Source: Alkalinema sp. CACIAM 70d
GTDB lineage: Bacteria > Cyanobacteriota > Cyanobacteriia > Leptolyngbyales > Leptolyngbyaceae
DNA: 56,314 nucleotides
Assembly: GCA_002148405.1 (NCBI GenBank)
Contig: MUGG01000160.1
Span: 1 to 56,314, forward strand
Reading direction: 5' to 3'
The notes beneath the pieces were generated by a model. The model was not told the DNA's origin, did no database searches, and worked only from the letters and a program-made list of their open reading frames with translations. The position numbers and the translations under genes were made by a program. This document shows positions 41,185-51,661 of this stretch, one piece after another (position 1 is the first letter of the stretch; every line of letters starts with the position of its first letter).

Positions 41185-44100
41185 CTAGAGTGAACTTTGG
41201 GCCAGTAAGACCTGTCGTTTCTGCTGTAAAGCCGCTTCCGCTGCTGCATAAGTCGTTTGCAATTGGGGGAAGCAGGAGGTTGCATGGACTAAGTCATTGT
41301 TTTGACCAAGTTCTTCGATCTGTTGGCAGATCTGTGCTGTGGTCATTGCGCCCAACGAGGCACTAATGCTCTTTAAGGTGTGGGCAGCACATTGGATTGC
41401 ATTGGAATTAGTTGTTGTCAGTCCTTGGGCGATCGCGTTCAGATAGGTAGGCGCATCGACTAAGTAGGAGTTAATAGTTTCCAGCAAAGGCTCCACACTC
41501 TCGTCTCCAAAAAGTTCTGCTAGTTCCGCGAAAACGGTTTCATCGATCGGAGGTTCGATCGAGGTTGTATTGTCTGGGAGGGTAGGAGGGTAGGAGGGTG
41601 GGGGAGTAGGAGAGTGGGAGAGTGGGAGAGATTGGGGAATGGGGGATGGTTTGATAGGTGATTGCGGGACGGGTGTTGGTTGAGGAGTTGTTTGAGCGAT
41701 TATTTGAGGAGTTGGTTGAGGAGTTGGTTGAGCAATTGGTTGAGCGATTGTTTGAGGGGTTGTTTGAAGAATTGTTTGAGAAACTAGTTGAACGGTTGGT
41801 TGAGCAATTGGTTGAACAGTTGGCTGATTGACTGGCTGCGAAGCCCTGGCTAGGGGCATTGGGCAAGCGGCAGGTGGGGTGACAACCGGCGGAGTGGGAC
41901 GGGGATGACTCCCGGCGGGTTCCTTTCCAGGATGATTGCCCGCAGCAAAGCTCCCTCCACTCTGCAAAGAGGGGGTATTTTTGAGCGCATTGACCAACTC
42001 TTCTAACCGAATCGGTTTGCTGACATAATCATCCATGCCTGCATCGAGGCATTTTTGCCGATCGCCCTGCATGGCATTCGCGGTCATCGCGACAATGCGA
42101 GGCCGATCCTGGGTAGGCCAAACCCGGCAGATTCTCTGCGCAGCGGTTAACCCATCCATTTCGGGCATATGCACATCCATAAACACCAGGTCATAGGATT
42201 GGCGCTTCAGGGCTTCGATCGCTTCTAGCCCATTTCCGGCTACATCCGCCCGGTATCCCATACGCTTGAGGAGCTGTAACGCCAGTTTTTGGTTGGTGGT
42301 GTTGTCCTCGGCCAGCAAAATCCGGAGCGGATGTTTCTCTGCCAAATCCCGCTCAATTTCGATCGTACTAGCCTTCGCCCGCTGAATCACGATCGGTTGC
42401 TGGCAAAGGACTTGGCTGAGGGCATTGAGCAAATTGGACTGTTTGACAGGCTTGCTGAGGAAGACCTTGAAATGCTGGTCAATCTGTTCTCGGTGCAAGT
42501 CATGGCGACCCCAAGAGGTCAACATCATGAGCGGTAAGTTGGCATAATTCGGCAGTTTATGGATTTCCTGCGCCAGCATTAAGCCATCCATTTCAGGCAT
42601 TTGCATATCCAGAATAGCGATGTCAAAGAGTTCCCCTTGGTGCAACCAATGCAACGCCTCTGCGCCGGAACTGGCCGTGCGCGTTAACATGCCCCAGTTG
42701 GTGGTTTGTTTATCCACAATTCGGCGGTTCGTGGCGTTGTCATCCACAATCAGCGCTCGCTTACCCTGGAGACATTGCCAATCGGCGGCTTGGATGCTGA
42801 CGGTGTCCGCTGAGGTGGCCGGGGCAATCACCGTGAAGTAGAACGTCGTTCCTTGCCCGATCGTGCTTTCCACCCACATCTGCCCGCCCATGATTTCCAC
42901 CAATTGCTTGCAAATCACGAGGCCGAGGCCAGTTCCGCCATATTTCCGCGTAGTCGAGGAATCCACTTGGCTGAAGGGCTTAAAGAGGCGGTTCATCCGT
43001 TCTTGGGGAATGCCAATGCCCGTGTCTTGAATGGCAAACTGGAGTTTATGGAACTGCTCATAGGGCTGTTTGAAACGATGGCCGATCGGGACATCGGAAA
43101 CCGGTTCCGCAGAAACTGAAACCACCACCTCGCCCGTTTGGGTAAACTTGACCGCATTACTGAGCAAATTGACCAGAACTTGGCGCAGGCGAGTGATATC
43201 TCCCACGACTTCTAACGGAACTGCCGAATCTAGCTGACAGGCCAGTTCTAAACCCTTTTCAGATGCCCGAGTTGCCAACAAGTCCAGCGCGTCTTCCACG
43301 CAATGGGTCACGTTGAAGGGCTGTTGTTCCAGTTCCAACTTACCTGATTCAATTTTTGAGAAGTCCAGAATATCGTTAATGATATTCAGCAGGGATTCTC
43401 CACTATTGCGGATCGTCTCTACAAAGTCCCGTTGTTCTGGATTCAGGAACGTATCTAGTAGCAATCCCGTCATACCAATGACTGCATTCATTGGGGTACG
43501 AATTTCATGGCTCATCGTCGCCAGAAAATCACTTTTGGCACTGGTGGCAGCAAGGGCTTCATCCCTAGCACAGGCTAGCTCACGGGCGTCTTCTTGGCGT
43601 TCAATCTCGCTACCTATCCACTGGGCCATCAACCGGAGCAACTCCTTATCAACATTTTTGAAGGATTTTTCGCGGGGAGACAGGCTAGCAAAACATAGGG
43701 TGCCATAGAGTTTATCCCGCACAAAGAGGGGAAAGCCTAAGTAGGATTCAAGCTTGAAATTGAGGTAACTATTAAAATCTTTCCAATGGCTGGTGCTAGC
43801 AGAAGTAATGCACAGAGGTTTGCGGGCTTTGATCGTTTCTTGGCAGAAGGTGTTAGGGGCCTCAAAGGAAAGCCCTTGCAACGTAACGCCGTTGGGCAGT
43901 TGCGCATAGAGCAAATCCATACAATTGCCATTGATTTTGGACACAGCCCCCAGTTCAAGGCCAAATTGTTCTCGACCTAATTTCAGCAACTGCTCGATCG
44001 CTTCTTCGTGGCTGAAGTGAGGCGATGACGTGACTTGGTAGAGGGCGCGAATGGCCGTTTCACTTTCCCGTAATTGCGTTTCCATACGGGTTCGTTCGGC

Positions 44101-46917
44101 CAATTCCGATCGCAGTTTGGTATACAGTTCTACCTGTTGCACCGCAATCCCCACCTGGGTCGCTAACTGTTGCAACAAATCCGTTTCCAGAGGTTGCCAT
44201 TCCCGAGGGCCTTCACAGTGTTGGGCGACCAATAAACCCCAGAGACTATCGCCTTGAAGAATTGGCATAGTCAGTTGAGCGACAACCCCAAAGGATGCCA
44301 AAAATTCGATATAACAGGGCTGTAACGTTGATTGATAAATGTTGTTGTGGGCCGTAAATTGTCCCGTTTGGAAATAGGCTAAGGCAGAATCACTCAGGCA
44401 TTTATCTCGGATGACTTGTTTCCAAATGCTTTTTTGTTGATTGCGAACGGACTCAACAGCCACACAGCCTTCCCCTTGATCGGGTTGGATCAGTTGGAAA
44501 ATCAAAACCCGATCGGTATTCAGGAATTGCCGCACTTCGGCCACCGTCGCTTGCAAGACCTCTGGCAAATTCAAGGATTGGCGAATCCGAACCGTCATTG
44601 CCGCAATCAGGGCATTGCGTTCCGCCTGTTGCCGGAGCGCATATTCCGCTTGCTTCTGCTCGGTAATATCGATCGCCACACTTAACACTGCGGGAGTCTC
44701 GTGCCCTGCCAATTGGAAGGGAATTTTCGTAACCTGAATGACATGACGCTCTCCTTGGGGGCCCGTCAAGATTTTTTCAGGAATTTCCATGCGTTGGCCC
44801 GTGCTAAGTACCTGCCAATCGTCCGCCTGACAGGCTTTTGCATCTTCCAAGTTGGGAGCAACCTCAACGCTAAGTTTGCCAATAATGTCCTCTACTGGTC
44901 TCCCCAAGGTAGACGCTAGGGCTTGGTTCGCTAACAGAAAGCGTCCTGTATGATCCTTCGCCACGATGACATGGGGAATCAAATCAATGACTTGACGGAT
45001 TTGGGACTCACTAACTTTTAAGGCTTCCTCTGCCCGTTTTCGATCGGTGATATCTGTAATGGAACCTTCGTAGTACAGCAAATTATCGTCGGCATCCCGC
45101 ACCACCCTGGCATTTTCCAAGATCCAGATGGAGCGACCATCCTGGCGACAGATTTGGGATTCAAAGGCCATCACCGCGCCTTCTTGCTCTAATTGCTCAA
45201 GAAAAATTTGGCGGCGATCGGTATCCCCATAGAGCATATTGACATTCGTAACCTGCGCCATTAATTCACTGGCAGACCCATAGCCACAGATTTTTGCCAG
45301 CGCTGGATTCGCACTGATCAATTGCCCATCGGGTGTGAGTTGGTAAATCCCTTCGATCGCGTTTTCAAAAATACTGCGATAGTTTTTCTCGGCTTGTTGC
45401 ATGGCCTGTTCGGCCTGCTTGCGCCGTTTATCGTTGCGAAAGGCCTCAATAATATTGCCACAGGTGGACAGAAAAGGTCGCAGTTCTTCAATGATGGGTT
45501 CCTCATAGCCATTGGGCCGATTGGCAATCCCCACCATGCCAATCAGTTGTTGATCGGAGAAAAAGGGAATCCCTAAAAAGGCATTCAAGGGGGGATGCCC
45601 CGACGGTAGACCACCGCGCCGAGGATCGGTACTAGGACTGTTGGCAATCACAGGTTTCCCAGTGACAATCACCGCCCCAAACAGCGTATTGAGGTTATGG
45701 AACTCCATGCCCTTGTCCGCATTTTCGGCATAGAGTTTTTGGGTAGCCTCATCCCAGGCAATATTCGTCATCGCATGGGCTTTAACGTAGGGCCGCCCCC
45801 GCATTTTCATATAGGCTTCTTCCATAACTGGGGCTTGCTTGCCATCAAACAAAATTTCCCCAATAAAGCCATATTCGCTATCGGTCAGCTCCAATAAATT
45901 AGTCAGCAATCCATCAAAGAGAATTTTAGGATTGGCATCAATAATGAATTGCGATTGGGCTTCGCTGATGGCCCGGAGGAGCTTGTTGCGCCGATAGAGC
46001 GATTCTTCTGCCTGTTTGCGCTCACTAATATCCCGAGAAATTTTGGAAAAGCCTTGCAGTTCACCGTTGTCCGATCGTAGCGCTGTGACCACCGTATGCG
46101 TCCAAAACAGACTGCCATCCCGTCGGCGTTGTTGGTGTTCGCCTTCGTACTCCCCTTGCTCGCAAGCAGTACGTAGGATTTGTGCTGGAATTTCCTGCGC
46201 TTGCTCTTGAGGGGTAAAGACCGAAGCAAAGGGCTGACCAATGATTTCCTCCGCAGTGAAGCCCTTTAACCGTTCCGCCCCCGCATTCCAACTAGCGATC
46301 CGCCCTTCAGCATCTAGTAAGTAAATGGCATAATCCCGCGCATTCTCCACCAGCAGTCGAAAGCGAGCCTCACTCTCGCGCAATTTCGCTTCGATCGTTT
46401 GGCGTTCTAGAATTTCGTCTTTCAATTGGTGGTTCGTTGTTTGTAAGTCCAAGGTACGCTCTTCCACTAGATGCTCCAGGTGCTCTCGGTATTGCTTCAG
46501 GTCAAGATTATTTTGGTGTTCTACCGTAATATCCCGAAGAACTAGCACGGCACTTGAACGATCTTGTTCAAAGGGAACGGGAGACCAGTTAATTTCTAAG
46601 AAACAAGGCCGATCGGGGGTCGGAAACACATAAACCCCAAACCCATTGACATTTTGTTGGAGAGCTAGATTGAGCGGGTGATCATCATCGGCAACCGCCT
46701 GTCCCGCCTGTTTGAGGGGCAGCAGGGACAATAATGGCTTGCCTAAAATCATTAACTTATTACGCTGGATCAGACGCAAGAAGATAGCATTGCACCACTG
46801 CACATTTCCTTCACTATCTGTCCAGACGATCGCGTTAGAGACAGAATCTAACGCCACTTCCATTTTGCCAAGGGTGGTGCGTAGCTGTTTGATAAGAGCG
46901 GAGTTATCGGGGGTCAT
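41185..46917 (-). CDS. Hybrid histidine kinase, PAS-PAS-GAF-PAS-PAS-GAF-GAF-HK-REC-REC-HPt
   Basis: 1910 aa, no membrane helix. Order read from motifs: PAS 10-145, coiled coil, PAS 185-300, GAF 320-480, PAS 510-630, PAS 640-765, GAF 775-950 (no bilin Cys seen), GAF 975-1120, HisKA with phospho-His in FLATMSHEIRTPMNAVIGMT, HATPase (DTGIGIPQERM; GGTGLGLVICKQ), REC1 (LIVDDNATN; ILDMQMPEMDG), REC2 (LLAEDNTTN; FMDVHMPEMDGL), a Gln/Pro/Thr-repeat linker (DNA 41640-41860), and HPt with AAHTLKSISASLGA. A complete intramolecular phosphorelay; the final output regulator is not adjacent. Inputs are presumably cytoplasmic redox, light or small-molecule signals. Confidence 0.95.
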   Translation of the reverse strand: MTPDNSALIKQLRTTLGKMEVALDSVSNAIVWTDSEGNVQWCNAIFLRLIQRNKLMILGKPLLSLLPLKQAGQAVADDDHPLNLALQQNVNGFGVYVFPTPDRPCFLEINWSPVPFEQDRSSAVLVLRDITVEHQNNLDLKQYREHLEHLVEERTLDLQTTNHQLKDEILERQTIEAKLRESEARFRLLVENARDYAIYLLDAEGRIASWNAGAERLKGFTAEEIIGQPFASVFTPQEQAQEIPAQILRTACEQGEYEGEHQQRRRDGSLFWTHTVVTALRSDNGELQGFSKISRDISERKQAEESLYRRNKLLRAISEAQSQFIIDANPKILFDGLLTNLLELTDSEYGFIGEILFDGKQAPVMEEAYMKMRGRPYVKAHAMTNIAWDEATQKLYAENADKGMEFHNLNTLFGAVIVTGKPVIANSPSTDPRRGGLPSGHPPLNAFLGIPFFSDQQLIGMVGIANRPNGYEEPIIEELRPFLSTCGNIIEAFRNDKRRKQAEQAMQQAEKNYRSIFENAIEGIYQLTPDGQLISANPALAKICGYGSASELMAQVTNVNMLYGDTDRRQIFLEQLEQEGAVMAFESQICRQDGRSIWILENARVVRDADDNLLYYEGSITDITDRKRAEEALKVSESQIRQVIDLIPHVIVAKDHTGRFLLANQALASTLGRPVEDIIGKLSVEVAPNLEDAKACQADDWQVLSTGQRMEIPEKILTGPQGERHVIQVTKIPFQLAGHETPAVLSVAIDITEQKQAEYALRQQAERNALIAAMTVRIRQSLNLPEVLQATVAEVRQFLNTDRVLIFQLIQPDQGEGCVAVESVRNQQKSIWKQVIRDKCLSDSALAYFQTGQFTAHNNIYQSTLQPCYIEFLASFGVVAQLTMPILQGDSLWGLLVAQHCEGPREWQPLETDLLQQLATQVGIAVQQVELYTKLRSELAERTRMETQLRESETAIRALYQVTSSPHFSHEEAIEQLLKLGREQFGLELGAVSKINGNCMDLLYAQLPNGVTLQGLSFEAPNTFCQETIKARKPLCITSASTSHWKDFNSYLNFKLESYLGFPLFVRDKLYGTLCFASLSPREKSFKNVDKELLRLMAQWIGSEIERQEDARELACARDEALAATSAKSDFLATMSHEIRTPMNAVIGMTGLLLDTFLNPEQRDFVETIRNSGESLLNIINDILDFSKIESGKLELEQQPFNVTHCVEDALDLLATRASEKGLELACQLDSAVPLEVVGDITRLRQVLVNLLSNAVKFTQTGEVVVSVSAEPVSDVPIGHRFKQPYEQFHKLQFAIQDTGIGIPQERMNRLFKPFSQVDSSTTRKYGGTGLGLVICKQLVEIMGGQMWVESTIGQGTTFYFTVIAPATSADTVSIQAADWQCLQGKRALIVDDNATNRRIVDKQTTNWGMLTRTASSGAEALHWLHQGELFDIAILDMQMPEMDGLMLAQEIHKLPNYANLPLMMLTSWGRHDLHREQIDQHFKVFLSKPVKQSNLLNALSQVLCQQPIVIQRAKASTIEIERDLAEKHPLRILLAEDNTTNQKLALQLLKRMGYRADVAGNGLEAIEALKRQSYDLVFMDVHMPEMDGLTAAQRICRVWPTQDRPRIVAMTANAMQGDRQKCLDAGMDDYVSKPIRLEELVNALKNTPSLQSGGSFAAGNHPGKEPAGSHPRPTPPVVTPPAACPMPLARASQPVNQPTVQPIAQPTVQLVSQTILQTTPQTIAQPIAQPTPQPTPQIIAQTTPQPTPVPQSPIKPSPIPQSLPLSHSPTPPPSYPPTLPDNTTSIEPPIDETVFAELAELFGDESVEPLLETINSYLVDAPTYLNAIAQGLTTTNSNAIQCAAHTLKSISASLGAMTTAQICQQIEELGQNNDLVHATSCFPQLQTTYAAAEAALQQKRQVLLAQSSL

Positions 46918-47060
46918 GGGAATTCACTGAACCAATCACGGAACCAACAGGGGAACCCAGTTCGATCGAAGAGCATGCAGAACATCAACTGGGTTACTAA
47001 CACAGCATTCCCTCTCCTCAGGTCTGCTCATCAGGAAGAAAGATGCTTTTTGGTCATGGG

Positions 47061-47411
47061 TTAAGCGATCGGTGTCAGCATGGCTCCAAATAACCACTGA
47101 TCACCCCGTTTTTCCGCCACGATAAAATGCTCCGTTTCAATTTCACCCTGATCTTTAGTCACTGTGGCCAACTGAATAGGGTGGTTTAGCACCGTTGCCC
47201 GTTCCGTGGCTTGGAAGCGGGAAAAAGCCAAGGTGTGGGAATCTTGAAAGTTTGTCGGCAGAATTTTTGTAATTAATTCTCCAATAATATCCGCTTCTTC
47301 CCAACCGAGGACTTCAGTGAATCGAGGGTTAATGTAGGTTACAAAGCCTTGGTTATTGGCAATTACAACCGGAACATGGGTGGTTTGTTGCAAATCAGTG
47401 AGGGTTTTCAT
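47061..47411 (-). CDS. Stand-alone PAS domain protein
   Basis: 116 aa, essentially one PAS domain: HVPVVIANNQGFVTYINPRF, then GWEEADIIGELITKILP and a C-terminal beta-sheet (ETEHFIVAEKRGDQWLFGAM). No output domain. It lies 143 nt upstream of the hybrid kinase on the same strand and may feed it or share its regulation (inference). No heme or flavin residue can be assigned by eye. Confidence 0.85.
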   Translation of the reverse strand: MKTLTDLQQTTHVPVVIANNQGFVTYINPRFTEVLGWEEADIIGELITKILPTNFQDSHTLAFSRFQATERATVLNHPIQLATVTKDQGEIETEHFIVAEKRGDQWLFGAMLTPIA

Positions 47412-47641
47412 AGCAGTCAGGGTATTCCCACAAATAGACGAAGGGTTAGTGATTTCGATCGTAGTGAGGGGACTGTGGGCGATCGTGTTTTTAACCTGTT
47501 CATTTTGGTGTATATCTTTTCCATCGCTGGCTTTGAGCCAAGGACAAAGGCAGCTTGCCCCCTGAGTTACAGCCCAGAAAGAGCCTTTAATTTCTCTAAG
47601 GAGTTTGTTATGGTGAGATCACCTGCATTGGAGGCCGATTT

Positions 47642-48886
47642 ATGGAATCGATGGAACCCGTTGCCTCTCCACCGTCCCTGCCACCCTCTGTCCCATCTGT
47701 AGATTCCCAGACGGTAGATTCTCAGACGGTAAATTCCCAGACGGCAGATTCCCAGGCAGATCCTGCCCAGGCCAGCAGCAATCTCACCAATAGCAATCTC
47801 ACCAACAGTAATCTCACCAACAGTAATCTCGCCAACAGTAATCTCGCTAACAGCAATCTAATAGATACCCCACTGCCAGAGGCCAGCCCTCCCCCAACAA
47901 CCCTCAACACAACCCTCAACACCCTAGCGGACGTGGTGCAGCCGCATCTGCTGACCAACCTAAAGCACCTCAACAAGTATGAGGAAGCGGTTTTAAAGGG
48001 CTTTGAGGTCGAGGATTTGCACGACCTGCGGGTGACTTGGCGACAACTGCGCGTCATCCTGCAAATGCTGGCTCCGGTGCTGGCTCTGTCCAAGCCCAAG
48101 CTGCTGAAAAACCTACAAACAGTCACGACCGTCATTGGTGGCATTCGGGATACGGATGTTTTGCTAGAGCAAAGCAATCACCTACGATCGCAGTTTCTTT
48201 CCTTACCGGAACAACTCTTTTTAGCCAAGGTCACTGACCAGTTGACGCAGCAACGGGCCAAGCACCTGAAGAAAATTCAAAAAATGTTGTTAGCGACGCG
48301 GCACGATCGCTTGAAACAACACCTCCACCAAGCGTTAACCCAAGCCTGCGATCGCCCGGTGATCCAGCAACCCGCGATCGCACTGGTGCCCGAACTGCTG
48401 AGTCCCCATTGGGCGGCTCTGTGGCTCCATCCGGGCTGGTGGGTCGAGTTGCCGCTTCCTGCTGCGATCGACCCGATCGATCCAACGGCGATCGAACCGA
48501 TCGACCACTCCACGATCCGCACGGTGACCGCTCCGTCCCTGGCCGCTGCCTTCCACACGCTCCACGACCTCCGCAAAGCCATCAAACGGGTGCGCTACGA
48601 AATTACCTTTTTCAAAGCCCTCTATCCCCGCCCAGTGCTCACGGCGATCGAACCGCTCAAAGCCCTCCAAGGCAAGCTGGGAGACTTGCAGGATACGGTG
48701 GTTCTGATGACCTATTTTGACCAACGGCTTAAACCCAAGCAGAAACGACGCTTCACCCAACTCAATGCCCTGCTAGATCAGCAATTGCAGACCCAATGGC
48801 AAAAACTCCAGATCGATCGGGCCACCTGTCTGGACATTACCTACCGGACAGAACTGCGTCAATGGCTCTTTCAGCCCCAAGGGTAA
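47642..48886 (+). CDS. CHAD domain protein with pentapeptide-repeat N-terminus
   Basis: 414 aa. The first 95 residues are low-complexity: four VDSQT-type pentads, then five NLTNS-type pentads, encoded by 15-nt tandem repeats. Residues about 105-410 are a CHAD domain: YEEAVLKGFEVEDLHDLRVT, then WRQLRVILQMLAP, IGGIRDTDVLLEQ, and in the second half LHDLRKAIKRVRYEITFFKA, GKLGDLQDTVVL. The conserved His/Arg/Lys positions of CHAD bind polyphosphate. No CYTH domain is fused. A role at polyphosphate granules is inferred from family knowledge. Confidence 0.9.
   Translation: MESMEPVASPPSLPPSVPSVDSQTVDSQTVNSQTADSQADPAQASSNLTNSNLTNSNLTNSNLANSNLANSNLIDTPLPEASPPPTTLNTTLNTLADVVQPHLLTNLKHLNKYEEAVLKGFEVEDLHDLRVTWRQLRVILQMLAPVLALSKPKLLKNLQTVTTVIGGIRDTDVLLEQSNHLRSQFLSLPEQLFLAKVTDQLTQQRAKHLKKIQKMLLATRHDRLKQHLHQALTQACDRPVIQQPAIALVPELLSPHWAALWLHPGWWVELPLPAAIDPIDPTAIEPIDHSTIRTVTAPSLAAAFHTLHDLRKAIKRVRYEITFFKALYPRPVLTAIEPLKALQGKLGDLQDTVVLMTYFDQRLKPKQKRRFTQLNALLDQQLQTQWQKLQIDRATCLDITYRTELRQWLFQPQG
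47699..47854 (+). repeat. Two consecutive 15-nt tandem repeat blocks in the CHAD gene
   Basis: 47699-47758: four units like gtagattcccagacg. 47780-47854: five units like aatctcaccaacagt. Both keep frame, encoding VDSQT and NLTNS pentads. Confidence 0.9.
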
Positions 48887-49027
48887 GCCAGGAAATCAAG
48901 GCTCATTCATACTTTTGTGTCGTTTCCTAAAGGCGATGCCATTTCGTGGTTCCATGGAATTCGGGCGATCGTGCCCGTGCGGCGATCGATTTACTAACCT
49001 GTCATTTGCAGAATTATTCCCGAGACC

Positions 49028-50170
49028 ATGACTCAGACTGTTTCCATTAACAATCGTCAACGGCTGCAACTCACTGCCCTCAATCTTCCCAAGCGTCTGC
49101 TATTGGGGCCAGGGCCATCCAATGCCCACCCAGACGTGTTGGCAGCGATGAGCACCGCTCCCCTAGGTCACTTGGATCCCGACTTCCTCAAGGTCATGGA
49201 CGAGATCCAAGCCCTGTTGCGCTATGTCTGGCAGACGGAGAACCCCACGACGATCGCCATTAGCGGCACGGGGTCAGCAGCCATGGAAGCCACGATCGCC
49301 AACTCGGTGCAGCCGGGGGATGTCGTGCTGGTGGGGGTCACGGGTTACTTCGGGAATCGCCTGGTGGACATGGCAGGCCGCTACGGAGCCGACGTAAAAA
49401 CCATCAGCAAACCGTGGGGGCAGGTCTTTTCCCTAGATGAACTTAAAACGGCGTTGGAAACCCATCGTCCGGCCATTCTGGCGCTGGTACATGCGGAAAC
49501 TTCCACGGGTGCCCGTCAGCCCATGGAAGGCGTCAGTGCCCTGTGTCAGGAATTTGGGACGTTACTGCTGATCGACACGGTGACCAGTCTGGGCGGGGTG
49601 CCGATTCACCTCGACGAGTGGGGTGTGGATTTGGCCTACAGTTGCAGCCAAAAGGGGCTGGGCTGCTCCCCCGGTGCGTCGCCGTTTACGATGAGTCCCC
49701 GCGCTTGGGACAGATTGCAACAGCGATCGGGCAAAGTGCCTAACTGGTACCTGGATAGCACGCTGTTGATGAAGTATTGGGGGCAGGAACGGGTCTATCA
49801 CCATACCGCTCCGGTGAATTTGTACTATGGACTGCGGGAAGCCCTGCGGATTCTGGCCGACGAAGGCATTGAAAATTCCTGGGCCAGACACCAAAAGAAC
49901 GCGGAATATCTCTGGGAACAGTTGGAAGCGATCGGCCTCAAGATGCATGTCGATCGGGCCAATCGTCTGCCGACGTTGACAACGGTGTGCGTGCCGGAGG
50001 GCGTGGATGCCAAGGCCATCTCCGGCAAACTGCTGCAAGAGCACAACATTGAAGTAGGCAACGGCCTGGGTGAACTGGCGGGCAAAGTCTGGCGAGTGGG
50101 GCTGATGGGCTACAATAGTAAGCCAGAAAGTGTCGATCGCTTAGTTGCGGCTCTGAAGCAAGTGCTGTAG
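49028..50170 (+). CDS. Class V aminotransferase, alanine/serine-glyoxylate type
   Basis: 380 aa. PLP Lys in YSCSQKGLGCSPGAS. Other markers: LLLGPGPSNAHPDVLAAMST at the start, TENPTTIAISGTGSAAMEAT, LLIDTVTSLGGVPIHLDEW and the C-terminal WRVGLMGYNSKPESV. This group transaminates glyoxylate with alanine or serine; in cyanobacteria it serves photorespiratory glyoxylate removal, and related members form the large subunit of soluble hydrogenase preparations as older annotations state. Alanine versus serine preference cannot be read from the sequence. Confidence 0.93.
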   Translation: MTQTVSINNRQRLQLTALNLPKRLLLGPGPSNAHPDVLAAMSTAPLGHLDPDFLKVMDEIQALLRYVWQTENPTTIAISGTGSAAMEATIANSVQPGDVVLVGVTGYFGNRLVDMAGRYGADVKTISKPWGQVFSLDELKTALETHRPAILALVHAETSTGARQPMEGVSALCQEFGTLLLIDTVTSLGGVPIHLDEWGVDLAYSCSQKGLGCSPGASPFTMSPRAWDRLQQRSGKVPNWYLDSTLLMKYWGQERVYHHTAPVNLYYGLREALRILADEGIENSWARHQKNAEYLWEQLEAIGLKMHVDRANRLPTLTTVCVPEGVDAKAISGKLLQEHNIEVGNGLGELAGKVWRVGLMGYNSKPESVDRLVAALKQVL

Positions 50171-50379
50171 AGTACGCTTTCTGAATGCACTTTCGGCGCG
50201 TTTGTGTATTTCCAGCGCTCAATCTATTGCAACGGTAGACCCTGCTCAATCAAGAAATGCAAGCTGTGTTTCTAGGTTCTACAGGGTCTTCGATCGTGGT
50301 TGTTCTGGCCTTCCCTGCCGTCAGAATCTCCGCTAACCCGTACAGCCGACCAGTCCAGCGGAACAGCATAATAGTGGTT

Positions 50380-51138
50380 ATGGAACAAGTCACCCTTCTT
50401 TCAAAGCGCGAAATTGACAAAATGCGGACGGTTGGTCGCTTGGCGGCGCAACTGTTGAAGCATCTGGAACCCTTTGTTAAACCAGGTGTGAGCACGTTGG
50501 ACTTGAACAACGAGGCCGAGCGCTGGACCCAAGCCCACGGAGCCAAGAGTGCGCCTCTGGGATACAACGGCTTTCCGAAGTCGATTTGCACCAGTGTGAA
50601 TGAAGTGGTGTGCCACGGGATTCCCAATGCTAAGCAAATTTTGAAGGATGGCGACATTATCAACATTGACGTAACGTTGATTCTGGATGGGTACCATGGC
50701 GATACGTCCAAAATGTTTTTTGTGGGGGAGCCGTCGCCCTTGGCTAAGCGCTTGGTGGAAGTGACGGAAAAGTGCCGCCAGTTGGGCATTGAGCAGGTGA
50801 AGCCTGGGAACCGCATTGGGGATATCGGTGCGGCCATTCAGGAATACGCAGAATCCCAAGGATTTTCAGTGGTGCGCGATTTTGTCGGCCATGGCATTAG
50901 TCACATTTTCCATACTGCGCCGCAAATTCCCCACTATGGCAAATGGGGCGATGGCAAGAAGCTGCGTCCAGGGATGGTGTTTACGATCGAGCCGATGATT
51001 AACGAAGGAAGCTGGGAAGTGAAGGTGTTGAAGGATGGCTGGACGGCCATTACAAAGGATCGCAAGCTTTCGGCCCAGTTTGAACATACGATCGCGGTCA
51101 CGGAAGACGGGGTAGAAATTCTGACCCAGTGCGATTAG
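50380..51138 (+). CDS. map: Methionine aminopeptidase, type I
   Basis: 252 aa from ATG 50380 (MEQVTLLSKREIDKMRTVGR); the frame is open 41 codons upstream but without similarity. Metal ligands present: the two Asp in NIDVTLILDGYHGDTSKMFF, His in GHGISHIFHT, Glu in FTIEPMI and Glu in FEHTIAVTEDG. It removes the initiator Met co-translationally. The short form lacks the N-terminal zinc-finger extension. About 210 nt separate it from the aminotransferase gene. Confidence 0.96.
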   Translation: MEQVTLLSKREIDKMRTVGRLAAQLLKHLEPFVKPGVSTLDLNNEAERWTQAHGAKSAPLGYNGFPKSICTSVNEVVCHGIPNAKQILKDGDIINIDVTLILDGYHGDTSKMFFVGEPSPLAKRLVEVTEKCRQLGIEQVKPGNRIGDIGAAIQEYAESQGFSVVRDFVGHGISHIFHTAPQIPHYGKWGDGKKLRPGMVFTIEPMINEGSWEVKVLKDGWTAITKDRKLSAQFEHTIAVTEDGVEILTQCD

Positions 51139-51661
51139 GGCTGCCGTTGAATCGCTTGCAAACTTGCGAACTGTGTCAAGACTGGATTGGCTGAATTCCC
51201 CCCTTAATAAGGGGGGGTAGGGGGATCGGATTTGTTGCATTAATCAATCAATTTGGTATGAGTCCCCCAGTTTCAACTGTTACTGTTACCGTTTGCGACC
51301 AAACATGTGAAGGTATTGCTTGTTCGATGCACATTTGCATCAGTTGCTTTAGCAAATCAGATCAACATACTGTAGCTTAGGACATTGATTAGTCGTATCC
51401 TCAGAAAATTCCTAATGACTAATTCAGTGAAGCTATAAGTGTGATCACTCGTGTTAAACGCAACGATCGCTCCAATCTCTAAAACCTGTCACCCCAAGAT
51501 GAGTATTTCCCTCTAAGCAATCAAAAGCCCCTTCTCTCAAGGTGAGAAAAGAGGCTAGGGCAAGGGTTGCCCTTTAAGCTATTCGTGAGATCCTTCGTGA
51601 CTGAGATACAGTCCTTCAGGATACAGTTTTCCAGCAAGCAATCTTCTCGCACCGCGTTGCA
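51139..51661. other. Intergenic region, 523 nt, with terminator-like palindrome
   Basis: Contains CCCCCCTTAATAAGGGGGG at 51198-51216, a near-perfect hairpin 60 nt after the map stop that probably terminates transcription, and a second imperfect G/C-rich palindrome at 51529-51570 (gccccttctctcaaggtgag, aaaagaggct). No gene or structured RNA was recognised in the rest. Confidence 0.6.
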
